Below are positions 52,679 to 60,510 of a DNA stretch of 64,000 nucleotides, in pieces. How positions within the stretch are numbered: the first letter of the stretch is position 1; each line of letters begins with the position of its first letter. Under the pieces are notes generated by a model. It saw nothing but the letters and a program-made list of their open reading frames with translations. It ran no database searches and was not told the origin of the DNA. The position numbers and the translations under genes were made by a program. Origin of the DNA: Bog-756 sp963704615 (GTDB lineage Bacteria; Actinomycetota; Acidimicrobiia; Acidimicrobiales; RAAP-2); assembly GCA_963704615.1 (NCBI GenBank), contig OY969923.1, positions 3,286,001 to 3,350,000 of the forward strand, given 5' to 3'.

Positions 52679-53860
52679 TCAGAAGTTCTTCGGCAGGCCG
52701 AGCTTGCGGCGGGCGATGATGTTCTTCTGGATCTCCGAGGAGCCCCCGCCGATGGTGTCGATGACCGTGTAGCGGTAGGTCGACTCGGCCCGCCCGGCCA
52801 TGGGGGCCTCCTCGTCTCGGACCCGGAGCTGTCCCCCCACCCCGGCGATGTCCATCGAGGCGTCGGCCAGGCGTCGGGAGAACTCGGTGGTGAACAGCTT
52901 GTACTCCGATGCCTCCGACGTGGGTGGGGAGCCGCCTTCCGATGAGGCGAACACGAACTTGAGGCCCAGCACCCGGGCCACCTCGGCCTCGGTGTGCAGT
53001 CGGGCGATCTGGGAACGCACGACGGCGTCATCCTTGAGCGGCTCGCCGTCGCGACGGGCCGTGGCCACATACTCGGTCAGGAGATCGAGCCGTTGGGCGA
53101 TGGGCGAGTAGGTGAACAGGGTGAACCGCTCGAGGTCGAGCGCTTCGGAGATGTACTGGAAGCCCCGGTTGACCTCGCCCACCACGTAGTCGTCGGACAC
53201 CCAGACCTCGTCCAGGTAGACCTCGTTGGTCCGCTCGTCCCCCATGGTCCAGATGGCCTTGACGGTGATCCCCGGGTGGTCCATGGGCACCAGAAAGAGC
53301 GTGATCCCGTGGTGCTTGGGGGCTTCGGGGTCGGTGCGGGCACCGACCCAGTACCAGTCGGCGAAGTGGGCCGAGGTGGTCCAGGTCTTCTGCCCGTTGA
53401 GCCGCCATCCGTCGCCGTCGCGGGTGGCCTTCAGCTGCATGGAGGCGGCATCCGAACCGGCATTGGGTTCGGAGTAGCCCACGGCGAACTCCACTTCGTT
53501 GCGCAGGATCTTGGGCAGGAACTCCTGTTTGAGGGTGTCGCTGCCGTGGCTGATGATGGTCTTGCCAATGATGCCGACGCCCTTGCCGATCTGGGGGCCG
53601 CCCCGGGCGGCCAGCGCCTCGTTCAGCAGGTACTCGTAGATCCCCTCGCCGTTGCGGCCGCCGTACTCCTCGGGCCAGGTCATGCCCAGCCAGCCCTGCT
53701 CCCCGACCTTGGCCATGAACTGGCGGCGGCGGGGAGTATCCACAATCTGAGCCATGTTCTCCCGGGTGAGGTCGAACACCTCCGGATCGTCGTTGGCGTC
53801 GAGGAATTCCTCGACCTCCTTGACGAATTCGAGTTGCTCGGGGGTGAACTCGAAGTCCAT
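52679..53860 (-). CDS. Acyl-CoA dehydrogenase, catalytic subunit (helix-G glutamate type)
   Basis: A 393-residue acyl-CoA dehydrogenase: DFEFTPEQLEFVKEVEEFL, MTWPEEYGGRNGEG, VGYSEPNAGSDAASMQ and WTTSAHFADW in the FAD-binding core. The helix-G segment EALDLERFTLFTY supplies a glutamate as in isovaleryl- and long-chain enzymes, while the usual YEGTSEIQ site reads IGGGSSEIQ, without glutamate. This is the pattern of the catalytic partner in heterotetrameric dehydrogenases. It is the first gene of the minus-strand cluster, 14 bases before the CaiB gene. Confidence 0.9.
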   Translation of the reverse strand: MDFEFTPEQLEFVKEVEEFLDANDDPEVFDLTRENMAQIVDTPRRRQFMAKVGEQGWLGMTWPEEYGGRNGEGIYEYLLNEALAARGGPQIGKGVGIIGKTIISHGSDTLKQEFLPKILRNEVEFAVGYSEPNAGSDAASMQLKATRDGDGWRLNGQKTWTTSAHFADWYWVGARTDPEAPKHHGITLFLVPMDHPGITVKAIWTMGDERTNEVYLDEVWVSDDYVVGEVNRGFQYISEALDLERFTLFTYSPIAQRLDLLTEYVATARRDGEPLKDDAVVRSQIARLHTEAEVARVLGLKFVFASSEGGSPPTSEASEYKLFTTEFSRRLADASMDIAGVGGQLRVRDEEAPMAGRAESTYRYTVIDTIGGGSSEIQKNIIARRKLGLPKNF

Positions 53861-53904
53861 GCTCGGGCCTCCATAGGCTGGCGCGGCGGCACCGCAGTGG
53901 TTTC

Positions 53905-53919
53905 CTGACTGACCGTCAG
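53905..53919. promoter_or_regulatory. Dyad CTGAC-N5-GTCAG between divergent acyl-CoA operons
   Basis: Perfect five-base arms CTGAC (53905-53909) and GTCAG (53915-53919) lie in the 224-base gap between the divergent acyl-CoA dehydrogenase and HMGS-like genes, 45 bases from the minus-strand start. Its size and position fit a TetR-family operator that would control both operons. No TetR gene is in this window. Confidence 0.45.
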
Positions 53920-54084
53920 ATACTGTGGACATCATAGGATGAGGGAGCAGTCGGGGCCAGCGTCGACGACGGCGGCCGGCGGCTGTGATCGGCTGCGGTC
54001 CCGGGCCGACGCCTCTCCTGGCCCACGCTTTCCGGTGTCGGCGCCAGTCCAGCGGCGCCACAAGACGAAGGGAACACCAGACCG

Positions 54085-55518
54085 ATGAGAGGAATCGTGA
54101 GCATCGCCGGGTATGTGCCCTACCGGCGACTGCAGCGTTCGGCGGTGACCCAGCTGTTCGGGAAGGGCGGCGGGACGGGCACCCGGTCGGTGGCCTCCCA
54201 CGACGAGGACACCACCACCATGGGGACAGAAGCGGCGCGCCTGGCCCTGCGATCGGTGCCCGGGGCGGCGCCCGATGCCCTCTGGTTCGCCACCGCCACC
54301 CCTGCCTATCTGGACAAGACCAACGCCACCGCCATCCATGCCGCCCTCCGTCAGCCCTCCGCGGTGGCGGCCTACGACTTCGGCGGCGCCCTCCGGTCCG
54401 GTGTGGGGGCCCTGCGCTCGAGCCTGGTCGCCTCCGGCACCGGGACCACCCTGGTCGTGCTGTCCGACATGCGGGACGGGCTTCCCACCTCGGCCGACGA
54501 GGTCGCCGGCGGCGATGGGGCCGCCGCGGTGGTCGTGGCCGACGACCGAGGGGGGGCGCCGGTGATCGCCGAGTACCTGGGCGGCACCTCGGTCAGCGAC
54601 GAGTTCCTGGATCGCTGGCGCACCGCCGGTGAGCGACGCTCGAAGGTGTGGGAAGAGAGGTTCGGTGAGAACCGCTACGTGGCCCTCGGCGCTGAGGCCT
54701 GGGAGTCGGCGCTGAAGACCACCGGCCTCGACGCCGAACAGATCGACCGGGTGGCGGTCACCGGCATGCACGGGCGGGCGGCCAAGGCCCTGGCCCGCAA
54801 GCTCGGTGTCGGGGAGGGAGCCCTGGCTGACGACCTCGCCTCCTCGGTCGGACAGACCGGGGCCGCCCACCCCGGACTGGTGCTGGCCTCCATGCTCGAG
54901 CAGTCGGCGCCGGGCCAGGTGGTGGCGGTGCTGGCCCTGGCCGATGGGGCCGACGTGCTGGTGTTCCGGACCACTGACGCCGTCGCCTCGTGGGTCCCGG
55001 CCGACCCGGTGACCGCACAGGTCGCCGCCGGCGCCGATCTCGACTACGGCAAGTTCCTCGCCTGGCGGGAGATGGTCACTCCCGAGCCGCCCCGCCGACC
55101 CGAGCCCCAACGGGTCTCCGCCTCGGCCGCCTGGCGAAGCGAGGAGTGGAAGTTCGGATTCGTGGGCTCACGCGATCGGACGACCGCTGCGGTCCACCTT
55201 CCGCCCTCTCGGATCTCGATGAAAGGCGGAGCCGTCGACGACATGGACCCGATCGACCGGGCCGACACCGAGGCCACCATCGCCACCTTCACCATCGACC
55301 GGCTGGCCTACTCGCCCAGCCCGCCCATCGTGTTCGCGGTGGTCGACTTCGACGGCGGCGGGCGGTTCCCGGTCGAGATGACCGATGTGGACCCCGACCG
55401 GGTGGCCATCGGCGACCGGGTCACCATGACATTTCGGAAGTTGTTCACCGCCGACGGGATCCACGACTACTTCTGGAAGGCCAAGCCGGTGCGGGCGGCC
55501 ACAGAGAATTCAGACTGA
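54085..55518 (+). CDS. HMG-CoA synthase-like (thiolase-fold) protein fused to an OB/DUF35-like domain
   Basis: A 477-residue two-domain protein. Residues 1-330 resemble HMG-CoA synthase-type condensing enzymes (RGIVSIAGYVPYRRL, HDEDTTTMGTEAARLAL, TPAYLDKTNATAIHAAL). The strand that should carry the catalytic cysteine reads FGGALRSGVGAL, with Leu103 in its place, so it probably has no condensing activity. Residues 345-470 look like the OB fold of DUF35 (RISMKGGA, TIATFTIDRLAY, FAVVDFDGGGRFPVEM, VTMTFRKLFTADGI). The usual zinc-ribbon cysteines are absent. It is followed by a thiolase 11 bases downstream and may act as its binding or scaffold partner. Confidence 0.82.
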   Translation: MRGIVSIAGYVPYRRLQRSAVTQLFGKGGGTGTRSVASHDEDTTTMGTEAARLALRSVPGAAPDALWFATATPAYLDKTNATAIHAALRQPSAVAAYDFGGALRSGVGALRSSLVASGTGTTLVVLSDMRDGLPTSADEVAGGDGAAAVVVADDRGGAPVIAEYLGGTSVSDEFLDRWRTAGERRSKVWEERFGENRYVALGAEAWESALKTTGLDAEQIDRVAVTGMHGRAAKALARKLGVGEGALADDLASSVGQTGAAHPGLVLASMLEQSAPGQVVAVLALADGADVLVFRTTDAVASWVPADPVTAQVAAGADLDYGKFLAWREMVTPEPPRRPEPQRVSASAAWRSEEWKFGFVGSRDRTTAAVHLPPSRISMKGGAVDDMDPIDRADTEATIATFTIDRLAYSPSPPIVFAVVDFDGGGRFPVEMTDVDPDRVAIGDRVTMTFRKLFTADGIHDYFWKAKPVRAATENSD

Positions 55519-55529
55519 GGAGAGACGGA

Positions 55530-56720
55530 ATGGCTTCGCATGGGATCAAGGACCGGGTGGCGATCGTCGGCATGGGATGCACCCGATTCGCCGAGCACTG
55601 GGACAAGGGACTCGATGACCTCATCATCGAGGCGTCCGAGGACACCTTCGCCTCGGCCGGGGTGACCAAGGACGACGTCGATGCCTATTGGTTCGGCACC
55701 GCCCAGTCAGGCATGAGCGGCATCACCCTGGCCCGCCCCCTCCAGCTGCAGGGCAAGCCGATCACCCGGGTCGAGAACTACTGCACCACCGGGTCCGAAG
55801 CGCTGCGGGCCGCCGCCTACGCAGTGGCGTCGGGCGCCTATGACGTCGCCATGGCCGTGGGTGCGGAGAAAGTCAAGGACTCGGGATACCAGGGGCTCAA
55901 CGCCTTTCCCATTCCCAACGACGGCACCGCCCGCACCCTCACCGCAGCGGCCATGTTCTCCATGGTGGCCCCGGCATACGGCAAGAAGTACGGGATCAGC
56001 GAGGACCAGTTGGGCGAGGTGCTGGCCCGCATCTCGTGGAAGAACCATGCCAACGGCGCCCTCAACCCGCGGGCTCAGTTCCGCAAGGAGGTCTCGCTGG
56101 AGACGATCTGCGCCTCGCCACGGGTAGCTGGGCGCCTCGGCGTGTTCGACTGCGCCGGCGTGGCCGATGGGGCGGCGGCGGCCGTCGTGGTGCGGGCGGA
56201 AGACGCCCTTCGCTACACCGACAAGCCGCTGTACATCAAGGCTCTGTCATTCTCGGCCGGCAGCGGATCGGGTCTCATCGATCCCGACTACGACTACACC
56301 TGGTTCCCCGAATGCGCCCGGGCCGCCCAGGATGCCTACAGCCAGGCGGGCATCACCGAGCCCCGCCACCAACTGGCCATGGCCGAGGTCCATGACTGCT
56401 TCACCCCGACCGAGCTGGTCCTAATGGAGGACCTCGGGTTCGCCGAGCGGGGCACGGCCTGGAAGGAAATTCTGGCGGGCACGTTCGACCGCACCGGCGA
56501 GCTGCCCGTCAATCCCGACGGTGGGCTCAAGAGCTTCGGCCACCCGGTCGGTGCCTCCGGCCTCCGGATGTTCTTCGAGACCTGGTTGCAGCTCCGCGGG
56601 GAGGCGACCCCCGAGCGTCAGATCGTCACCGATCGGAAACTGGCCCTCACCCACAACCTGGGCGGGTACCCCGGCGAGATGGTCTCGTTCGTGTCAGTGG
56701 TGGGAACAGAGCTCGGCTGA
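55530..56720 (+). CDS. Thiolase-family protein (SCP-x/Ltp-like acetyl-CoA acyltransferase)
   Basis: A 396-residue thiolase-superfamily protein. VENYCTTGSEALRAA supplies the nucleophilic Cys85, HDCFTPTELVLMEDLGF and the catalytic His motif FGHPVGASGLR follow. The second cysteine of classical thiolases is replaced at the end (LTHNLGGYPGEM), as in the SCP-x/Ltp group that cleaves branched or steroid-derived 3-keto- or 3-hydroxyacyl-CoAs. GAGGAGAGACGGA precedes the ATG. It follows the HMGS-like/OB fusion by 11 bases and probably works with it. Confidence 0.87.
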   Translation: MASHGIKDRVAIVGMGCTRFAEHWDKGLDDLIIEASEDTFASAGVTKDDVDAYWFGTAQSGMSGITLARPLQLQGKPITRVENYCTTGSEALRAAAYAVASGAYDVAMAVGAEKVKDSGYQGLNAFPIPNDGTARTLTAAAMFSMVAPAYGKKYGISEDQLGEVLARISWKNHANGALNPRAQFRKEVSLETICASPRVAGRLGVFDCAGVADGAAAAVVVRAEDALRYTDKPLYIKALSFSAGSGSGLIDPDYDYTWFPECARAAQDAYSQAGITEPRHQLAMAEVHDCFTPTELVLMEDLGFAERGTAWKEILAGTFDRTGELPVNPDGGLKSFGHPVGASGLRMFFETWLQLRGEATPERQIVTDRKLALTHNLGGYPGEMVSFVSVVGTELG

Positions 56721-57404
56721 GCCGGGCCGAGCGGCCTCGCGCTCGTCGAGCAGCGCCCACCAGGCGTCGGCTCCCCGTCGAGCCGACGTGGTGACCAGGT
56801 CGGGGTCGGCACCCATCCGGTCCAGAGCCTCGGTGGCCCAGGCCCCGTGGCTGGCATCCATCCCCGCATGCACGTCCCAGAACTCGGTGCCGGCCGCGTC
56901 CATCCCGTACCAGCGGCGCAGCCCCTCGGCCTTGGACGCCGCGATGGCCGCAGCCTGGGTCTCGTAGGCGGCCAGTCCGGCCAGGGCGGCCTCGGGTCCC
57001 CGGGCCACCAGATCAAAGTAGGTGGTCACCAGCGCTGCGGCCGTGGGGCCCGGCTGGGCCGAGCCGGTGCCGCCCTCGACCGCTCCGGCAAACCGGTCGA
57101 AGAGGGCGAGGTGGGGCTCGGGACAGCCCATCTCGTCGGCCAGGTTCTTCTCGATGAGCGCCGCCGAATCCGTGTCACCTGCTTCCCGCAGCTGCCGGGC
57201 CACTGCGGTCAGCACGGCAGGCAGGGCGGCTTCGAAGGCCCGGTACTGGACGGCGTAGTCGGCCAGCTCACCGGGCTCCAGCTCGCCGGCCTCCCAGCGT
57301 CGATAGAAGGGGTGGGCGAGCAGCTCCCGGCCGACCAGGGCCCGGCGCACGGCATCGGCGACCGGGGTTGCGTCCATCTCTGCGGTCATCGGATCCAAAG
57401 TCAT
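56694..57404 (-). CDS. CADD-like haem-oxygenase-fold diiron protein
   Basis: A protein of about 236 residues with the TenA/PqqC/haem-oxygenase-like fold and the CADD signature: LLAHPFYRRWEAGEL and DYAVQYRAFEAALP, ADEMGCPEPHLALF, AYETQAA, then AIAASKAEGLRRWYGM and DVHAGMDASHG. The ligands Glu91, His98, Glu148, His179, Asp183 and His186, and Lys158, fall at spacings very close to those of chlamydial CADD. CADD makes p-aminobenzoate from its own tyrosine. So a role in folate synthesis is plausible. The start is uncertain (57404, 57389 or 57377). Convergent with the thiolase (27-base overlap). Confidence 0.8.
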   Translation of the reverse strand: MTLDPMTAEMDATPVADAVRRALVGRELLAHPFYRRWEAGELEPGELADYAVQYRAFEAALPAVLTAVARQLREAGDTDSAALIEKNLADEMGCPEPHLALFDRFAGAVEGGTGSAQPGPTAAALVTTYFDLVARGPEAALAGLAAYETQAAAIAASKAEGLRRWYGMDAAGTEFWDVHAGMDASHGAWATEALDRMGADPDLVTTSARRGADAWWALLDEREAARPGSAELCSHH

Positions 57405-57435
57405 GCCGCATCCTAACCAGGAGTGGAGCGTCCGG

Positions 57436-58200
57436 TCAGCGGGCGGCAACAGCCTGGTTGGACGGGTGGGCGTAGCGCCCGCTCACGGCCACCGGCATGC
57501 GGCCCACGCCACCGGCGTCGAGGCCACCGCCTGTCCGTTCCCCCACACCTCGGGGGTTCAGGTAGCGGAGCTTCTGCTCTCGCTCCTCGGCCATCCGCCG
57601 CAGGTGGACCAGAAGCGCGACATAGGCGACCAGTGCGGCGCCGACCAGGGCGCTCACCACCCAGGCCGCCGCGGCGCCGGGCACGAACCCGATCATGATG
57701 GTGACGGCGAAGACACCGGCGAGGACACCCAGTGTGTCGCGGCGGCGACGGCGGACGATCTGACGCGTCATGGGGTCGACAGCCCGCGCCGACGCCGTCA
57801 TCGGGCCGCTGACCACGCGCTTTCGCCCGGCGTCACCGGGATGGTCACGGTGGAGGGCTGGGTCACCGCCGACGGGCACGGGCGCAGCGTCGCACCCGTC
57901 ACCCGGGTCGTCACCCAAGAAGGCCAGCGCCGGGCGGGGCAGCCGATCGGCACCCACCACGGTGAGGACGGGCACGGTGTTCCCGTCCGGTGACTCATCG
58001 CTGCCGTCCACCGCCCGCAGCCGGTACGCCGGCGCCACGATGGGCTGAGGGGCCGAGTGCTCGAGCACCCTCAGCTGCTGGTGGAAGTGCGAAATGGAGC
58101 CGATCTCCCCGCCGCTGCGGGAACGACGCTTCACGATGCTTGGTCCCAAGATCGCCATCCAAACCACGGCAACAATGACCACAAGGACCACGGGCATCAA
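57436..58200 (-). CDS. SepX/GlpR-like divisome membrane protein
   Basis: A 254-residue protein with an N-terminal transmembrane helix (residues 2-20), then KRRSRSGGEIGSISHFHQQLRVLEHS, matching the N-terminus of actinobacterial GlpR/SepX (mycobacterial homologue of unknown name, Streptomyces SepX). The middle is Pro/Gly-rich and disordered. A second hydrophobic hairpin lies at about residues 155-196 (TLGVLAGVFAVTIMIGFVPG and AAWVVSALVGAALVAYVALLVH). SepX stabilises FtsZ rings in Streptomyces. Shorter linkers and the basic RQIVRRRRRDTL stretch preserve the family layout. Stands alone. Confidence 0.75.
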   Translation of the reverse strand: MMPVVLVVIVAVVWMAILGPSIVKRRSRSGGEIGSISHFHQQLRVLEHSAPQPIVAPAYRLRAVDGSDESPDGNTVPVLTVVGADRLPRPALAFLGDDPGDGCDAAPVPVGGDPALHRDHPGDAGRKRVVSGPMTASARAVDPMTRQIVRRRRRDTLGVLAGVFAVTIMIGFVPGAAAAWVVSALVGAALVAYVALLVHLRRMAEEREQKLRYLNPRGVGERTGGGLDAGGVGRMPVAVSGRYAHPSNQAVAAR

Positions 58201-58441
58201 CTCCTCGACCTACCTTCCGTGCCAAAAAACCCTAACCAGGGGCAATTCGGCAGTGGTGGATGGTCGGGGAATGACAGCGCCGACGGCGACCACGATCACG
58301 CGGTCTCAATGGCCCTCCCCGCCTGTAACGATCAATTTCTATCCCGGTGGCGAGCTCCACTCAACTCGTGGGCAACGGCCCAGGTAGCGGCGGGTCGGCG
58401 ACTGCCCGGGGGCCCGGGTGAGGCCCGCTGCCGCCCGCATC

Positions 58442-59311
58442 TCAGTCCAGACCGAGCACCCGGAGGGCGTTGGTGCGCAGGAATTTCGGCCACACGTCGT
58501 CCTTGAAGCCGACCGACGGCATCTCGGTCATGATCCGCTCAAGCGACAATCCCATCGGGAAGTAGCCGCCGTAGATGATCTTGTCGGCACCTCGGGTGTT
58601 GGCGTAGTCGATAATGGGCTGGGGGTAGTACCGGGGGGCGAAAGCGCTGGTGGAGTAGTGAAGCCCCGGCCACTTGAGCATCAGCTTGACGGCCAGGTCG
58701 ACCCAGGGCTCACACCCGTGCCGGGTCACGAACACCAGGTCGGGGAAGTCGAACATGACCTCGTCGATGTGCTCGACGTGCTGACAGGCCGCCTTGAGCC
58801 GGGGTCCGGGAATGCCGGCACAGCAGAAGATGGGGATTCCCAACTCGACGCACTTGGCATACAGCGGATACATCTTCTTGTCGTTGATCGGGACCTGCGG
58901 GAAGGTGCCGGCCGGAAACACCCCGACCGCCCGGATGCCCAGGGTCTCGTATTCGCGAACCAACCGGGCGACGCCGACCATCCCGTCGTTGGGATCGACG
59001 TTGGCACAGGGTATGAACCGATCCGGATGCCGCCCGAGGGCTTCGGTGCCGGTGCCGGCGGGATCGCCGACGCCGATCAGCGCTCTCTCCACCCCCCACA
59101 GATCCATCTCTCGCAGTGTCGTCCCCACCGGATCGGTGGATCCCTTCAACTCCTTGCCCGGGACCCCCTTGAAGATGTACTCCACCGGGAACTCGAATGA
59201 CTCCCGGGACTCGGAGTCCTTGGTCTGCGCGGTGATGAACCGGTAGGCCTCCTTCATGTCGGCATGGGGAAACCCGACCATGGTGTCGACCACCGCGATG
59301 TCCTTCGGCAT
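58442..59311 (-). CDS. Amidohydrolase-2-like protein lacking several metal ligands
   Basis: A 289-residue TIM-barrel-like protein: IAVVDTMVGFPHADMKEAY, IGVGDPAGTGTEALG, VFPAGTFPQVPINDKKMYPLY, RLKAACQHVEHIDEV and VWPKFLRTNALRVLGLD. The end of the protein fits amidohydrolase-2 proteins, but the DxH strand is disrupted (DTMVGFPH) and the terminal metal aspartate strand reads IIYGGYFPMG instead of FGTDYP. It may be an inactive or metal-independent member. The start is the ATG at 59311; a GTG at 59317 is possible. Stands alone. Confidence 0.72.
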   Translation of the reverse strand: MPKDIAVVDTMVGFPHADMKEAYRFITAQTKDSESRESFEFPVEYIFKGVPGKELKGSTDPVGTTLREMDLWGVERALIGVGDPAGTGTEALGRHPDRFIPCANVDPNDGMVGVARLVREYETLGIRAVGVFPAGTFPQVPINDKKMYPLYAKCVELGIPIFCCAGIPGPRLKAACQHVEHIDEVMFDFPDLVFVTRHGCEPWVDLAVKLMLKWPGLHYSTSAFAPRYYPQPIIDYANTRGADKIIYGGYFPMGLSLERIMTEMPSVGFKDDVWPKFLRTNALRVLGLD

Positions 59312-59489
59312 ACCCACGCTGGCCCTCGTCCTCTCGTCCGATTCCAACCGCTTCCGACCGTTTCGGACCGTCGCTCATCGCACCGAGCACGACGGATTGG
59401 CGACTTGGCGGCTCGGCGCGGATGCTAACCGACCGGTTGCGGCGCCGCAGGGCCCGAAAGTGCCCGAGGTGGTGCCCTCGGTGTCGTGC

Positions 59490-60323
59490 CTAGCTCCCAG
59501 TTGGTCCGTCCCCGAGTGCGGTGCGAGCCGTCCATCGCCCGTCCCGATGATCGACGATGAGGTCGACGCCGAACGCCTCCGACACCGACGGGCCGCGCAG
59601 GATGTCTTCGGCCGGACCGGCCCCGAGCATCCGGGCTCCCTTCAACAGGGCGGCGTGGGTCACCCCCGGGGGGATCTCCTCGAGGTGATGGGTGACCAGA
59701 ACCAGCGGCGGGACCTCGGGATCGCCGGCCAGGGAGGCGAGTCGGGACAGCAACCGCTCTCGGGCTCCGAGGTCGAGGCCGGCGGCGGGCTCGTCCATCA
59801 GGATCAGACCGGGCCGTCCCATCAGGGCCCGGGCCAGAAGAACCTGTTGGCGCTCGCCTTCGGAGAGCAGCCCGAAGGGGCGCGCCGCGAACCCCGGGCC
59901 ACCGAAGCCCGCCTCGGCCAGCAACAGGCGAGCCTGGTCGCGATCGCCGTCGGTGTAGTCGTGCCACCACGTCTCCAGCGCGGCGTAGCGCCCGGTCAAA
60001 ACCACGTCGAGGGCGGGGATGCCCGGCCGCAGGGTGCGGGCCACCGATGCACTCACCACGGCAATGCGTCGGCGCAGTTCCCGCATGTCCACCTGCCCGA
60101 GGCGCTGACCCAGGATCTCGACTGCACCGCGGGTGGGCCAGAGCGAGGCCCCGATCACGTTCAACAGGGTCGTCTTGCCCGACCCGTTGGGACCGAGCAG
60201 GGCCCAGCGCTCCTCTCTCCTCACTGTCCACGAGATGTCGTCGAGGATGGCCATCCCGTCGCGCACGACCGAGACGTGCTCCAGCTGGACCACGGGAGCG
60301 CCCTCACACGCTGGGCCTCTCAT
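59490..60323 (-). CDS. ABC transporter-type ATPase, single domain
   Basis: A 277-residue ATPase with Walker A LGPNGSGKTTLLN, the signature LLSEGERQQVLLARAL, Walker B LILMDEPAAGLD and H-loop VTHHLEEIP. The N-terminal VQLEHVSVVRDG strand is usual. The sequence resembles the YlmA/ModF-like stand-alone group with iron-siderophore or molybdate-type relatives; no permease or binding protein is adjacent. It may partner with a distant permease or act in the cytoplasm. Start at ATG 60323. Divergent from the methyltransferase gene (187 bases). Confidence 0.88.
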   Translation of the reverse strand: MRGPACEGAPVVQLEHVSVVRDGMAILDDISWTVRREERWALLGPNGSGKTTLLNVIGASLWPTRGAVEILGQRLGQVDMRELRRRIAVVSASVARTLRPGIPALDVVLTGRYAALETWWHDYTDGDRDQARLLLAEAGFGGPGFAARPFGLLSEGERQQVLLARALMGRPGLILMDEPAAGLDLGARERLLSRLASLAGDPEVPPLVLVTHHLEEIPPGVTHAALLKGARMLGAGPAEDILRGPSVSEAFGVDLIVDHRDGRWTARTALGDGPTGS

Positions 60324-60510
60324 CACGACCACACCCTCACCTTGTCGACCCGCTCCGATCCGATCCTCTTCTCCCTGCGCCTGTCCACACCCTGTTTCGT
60401 CGGCGATGACCGGCTCGGGGGGTTCCGACGCACGCTCGGTCACTATCCGTGGAGGCGTGGCTCCACCGATAGTGTGCTTCAGAACCAATTGCCGTCGAGG
60501 GGGGTCGGGC

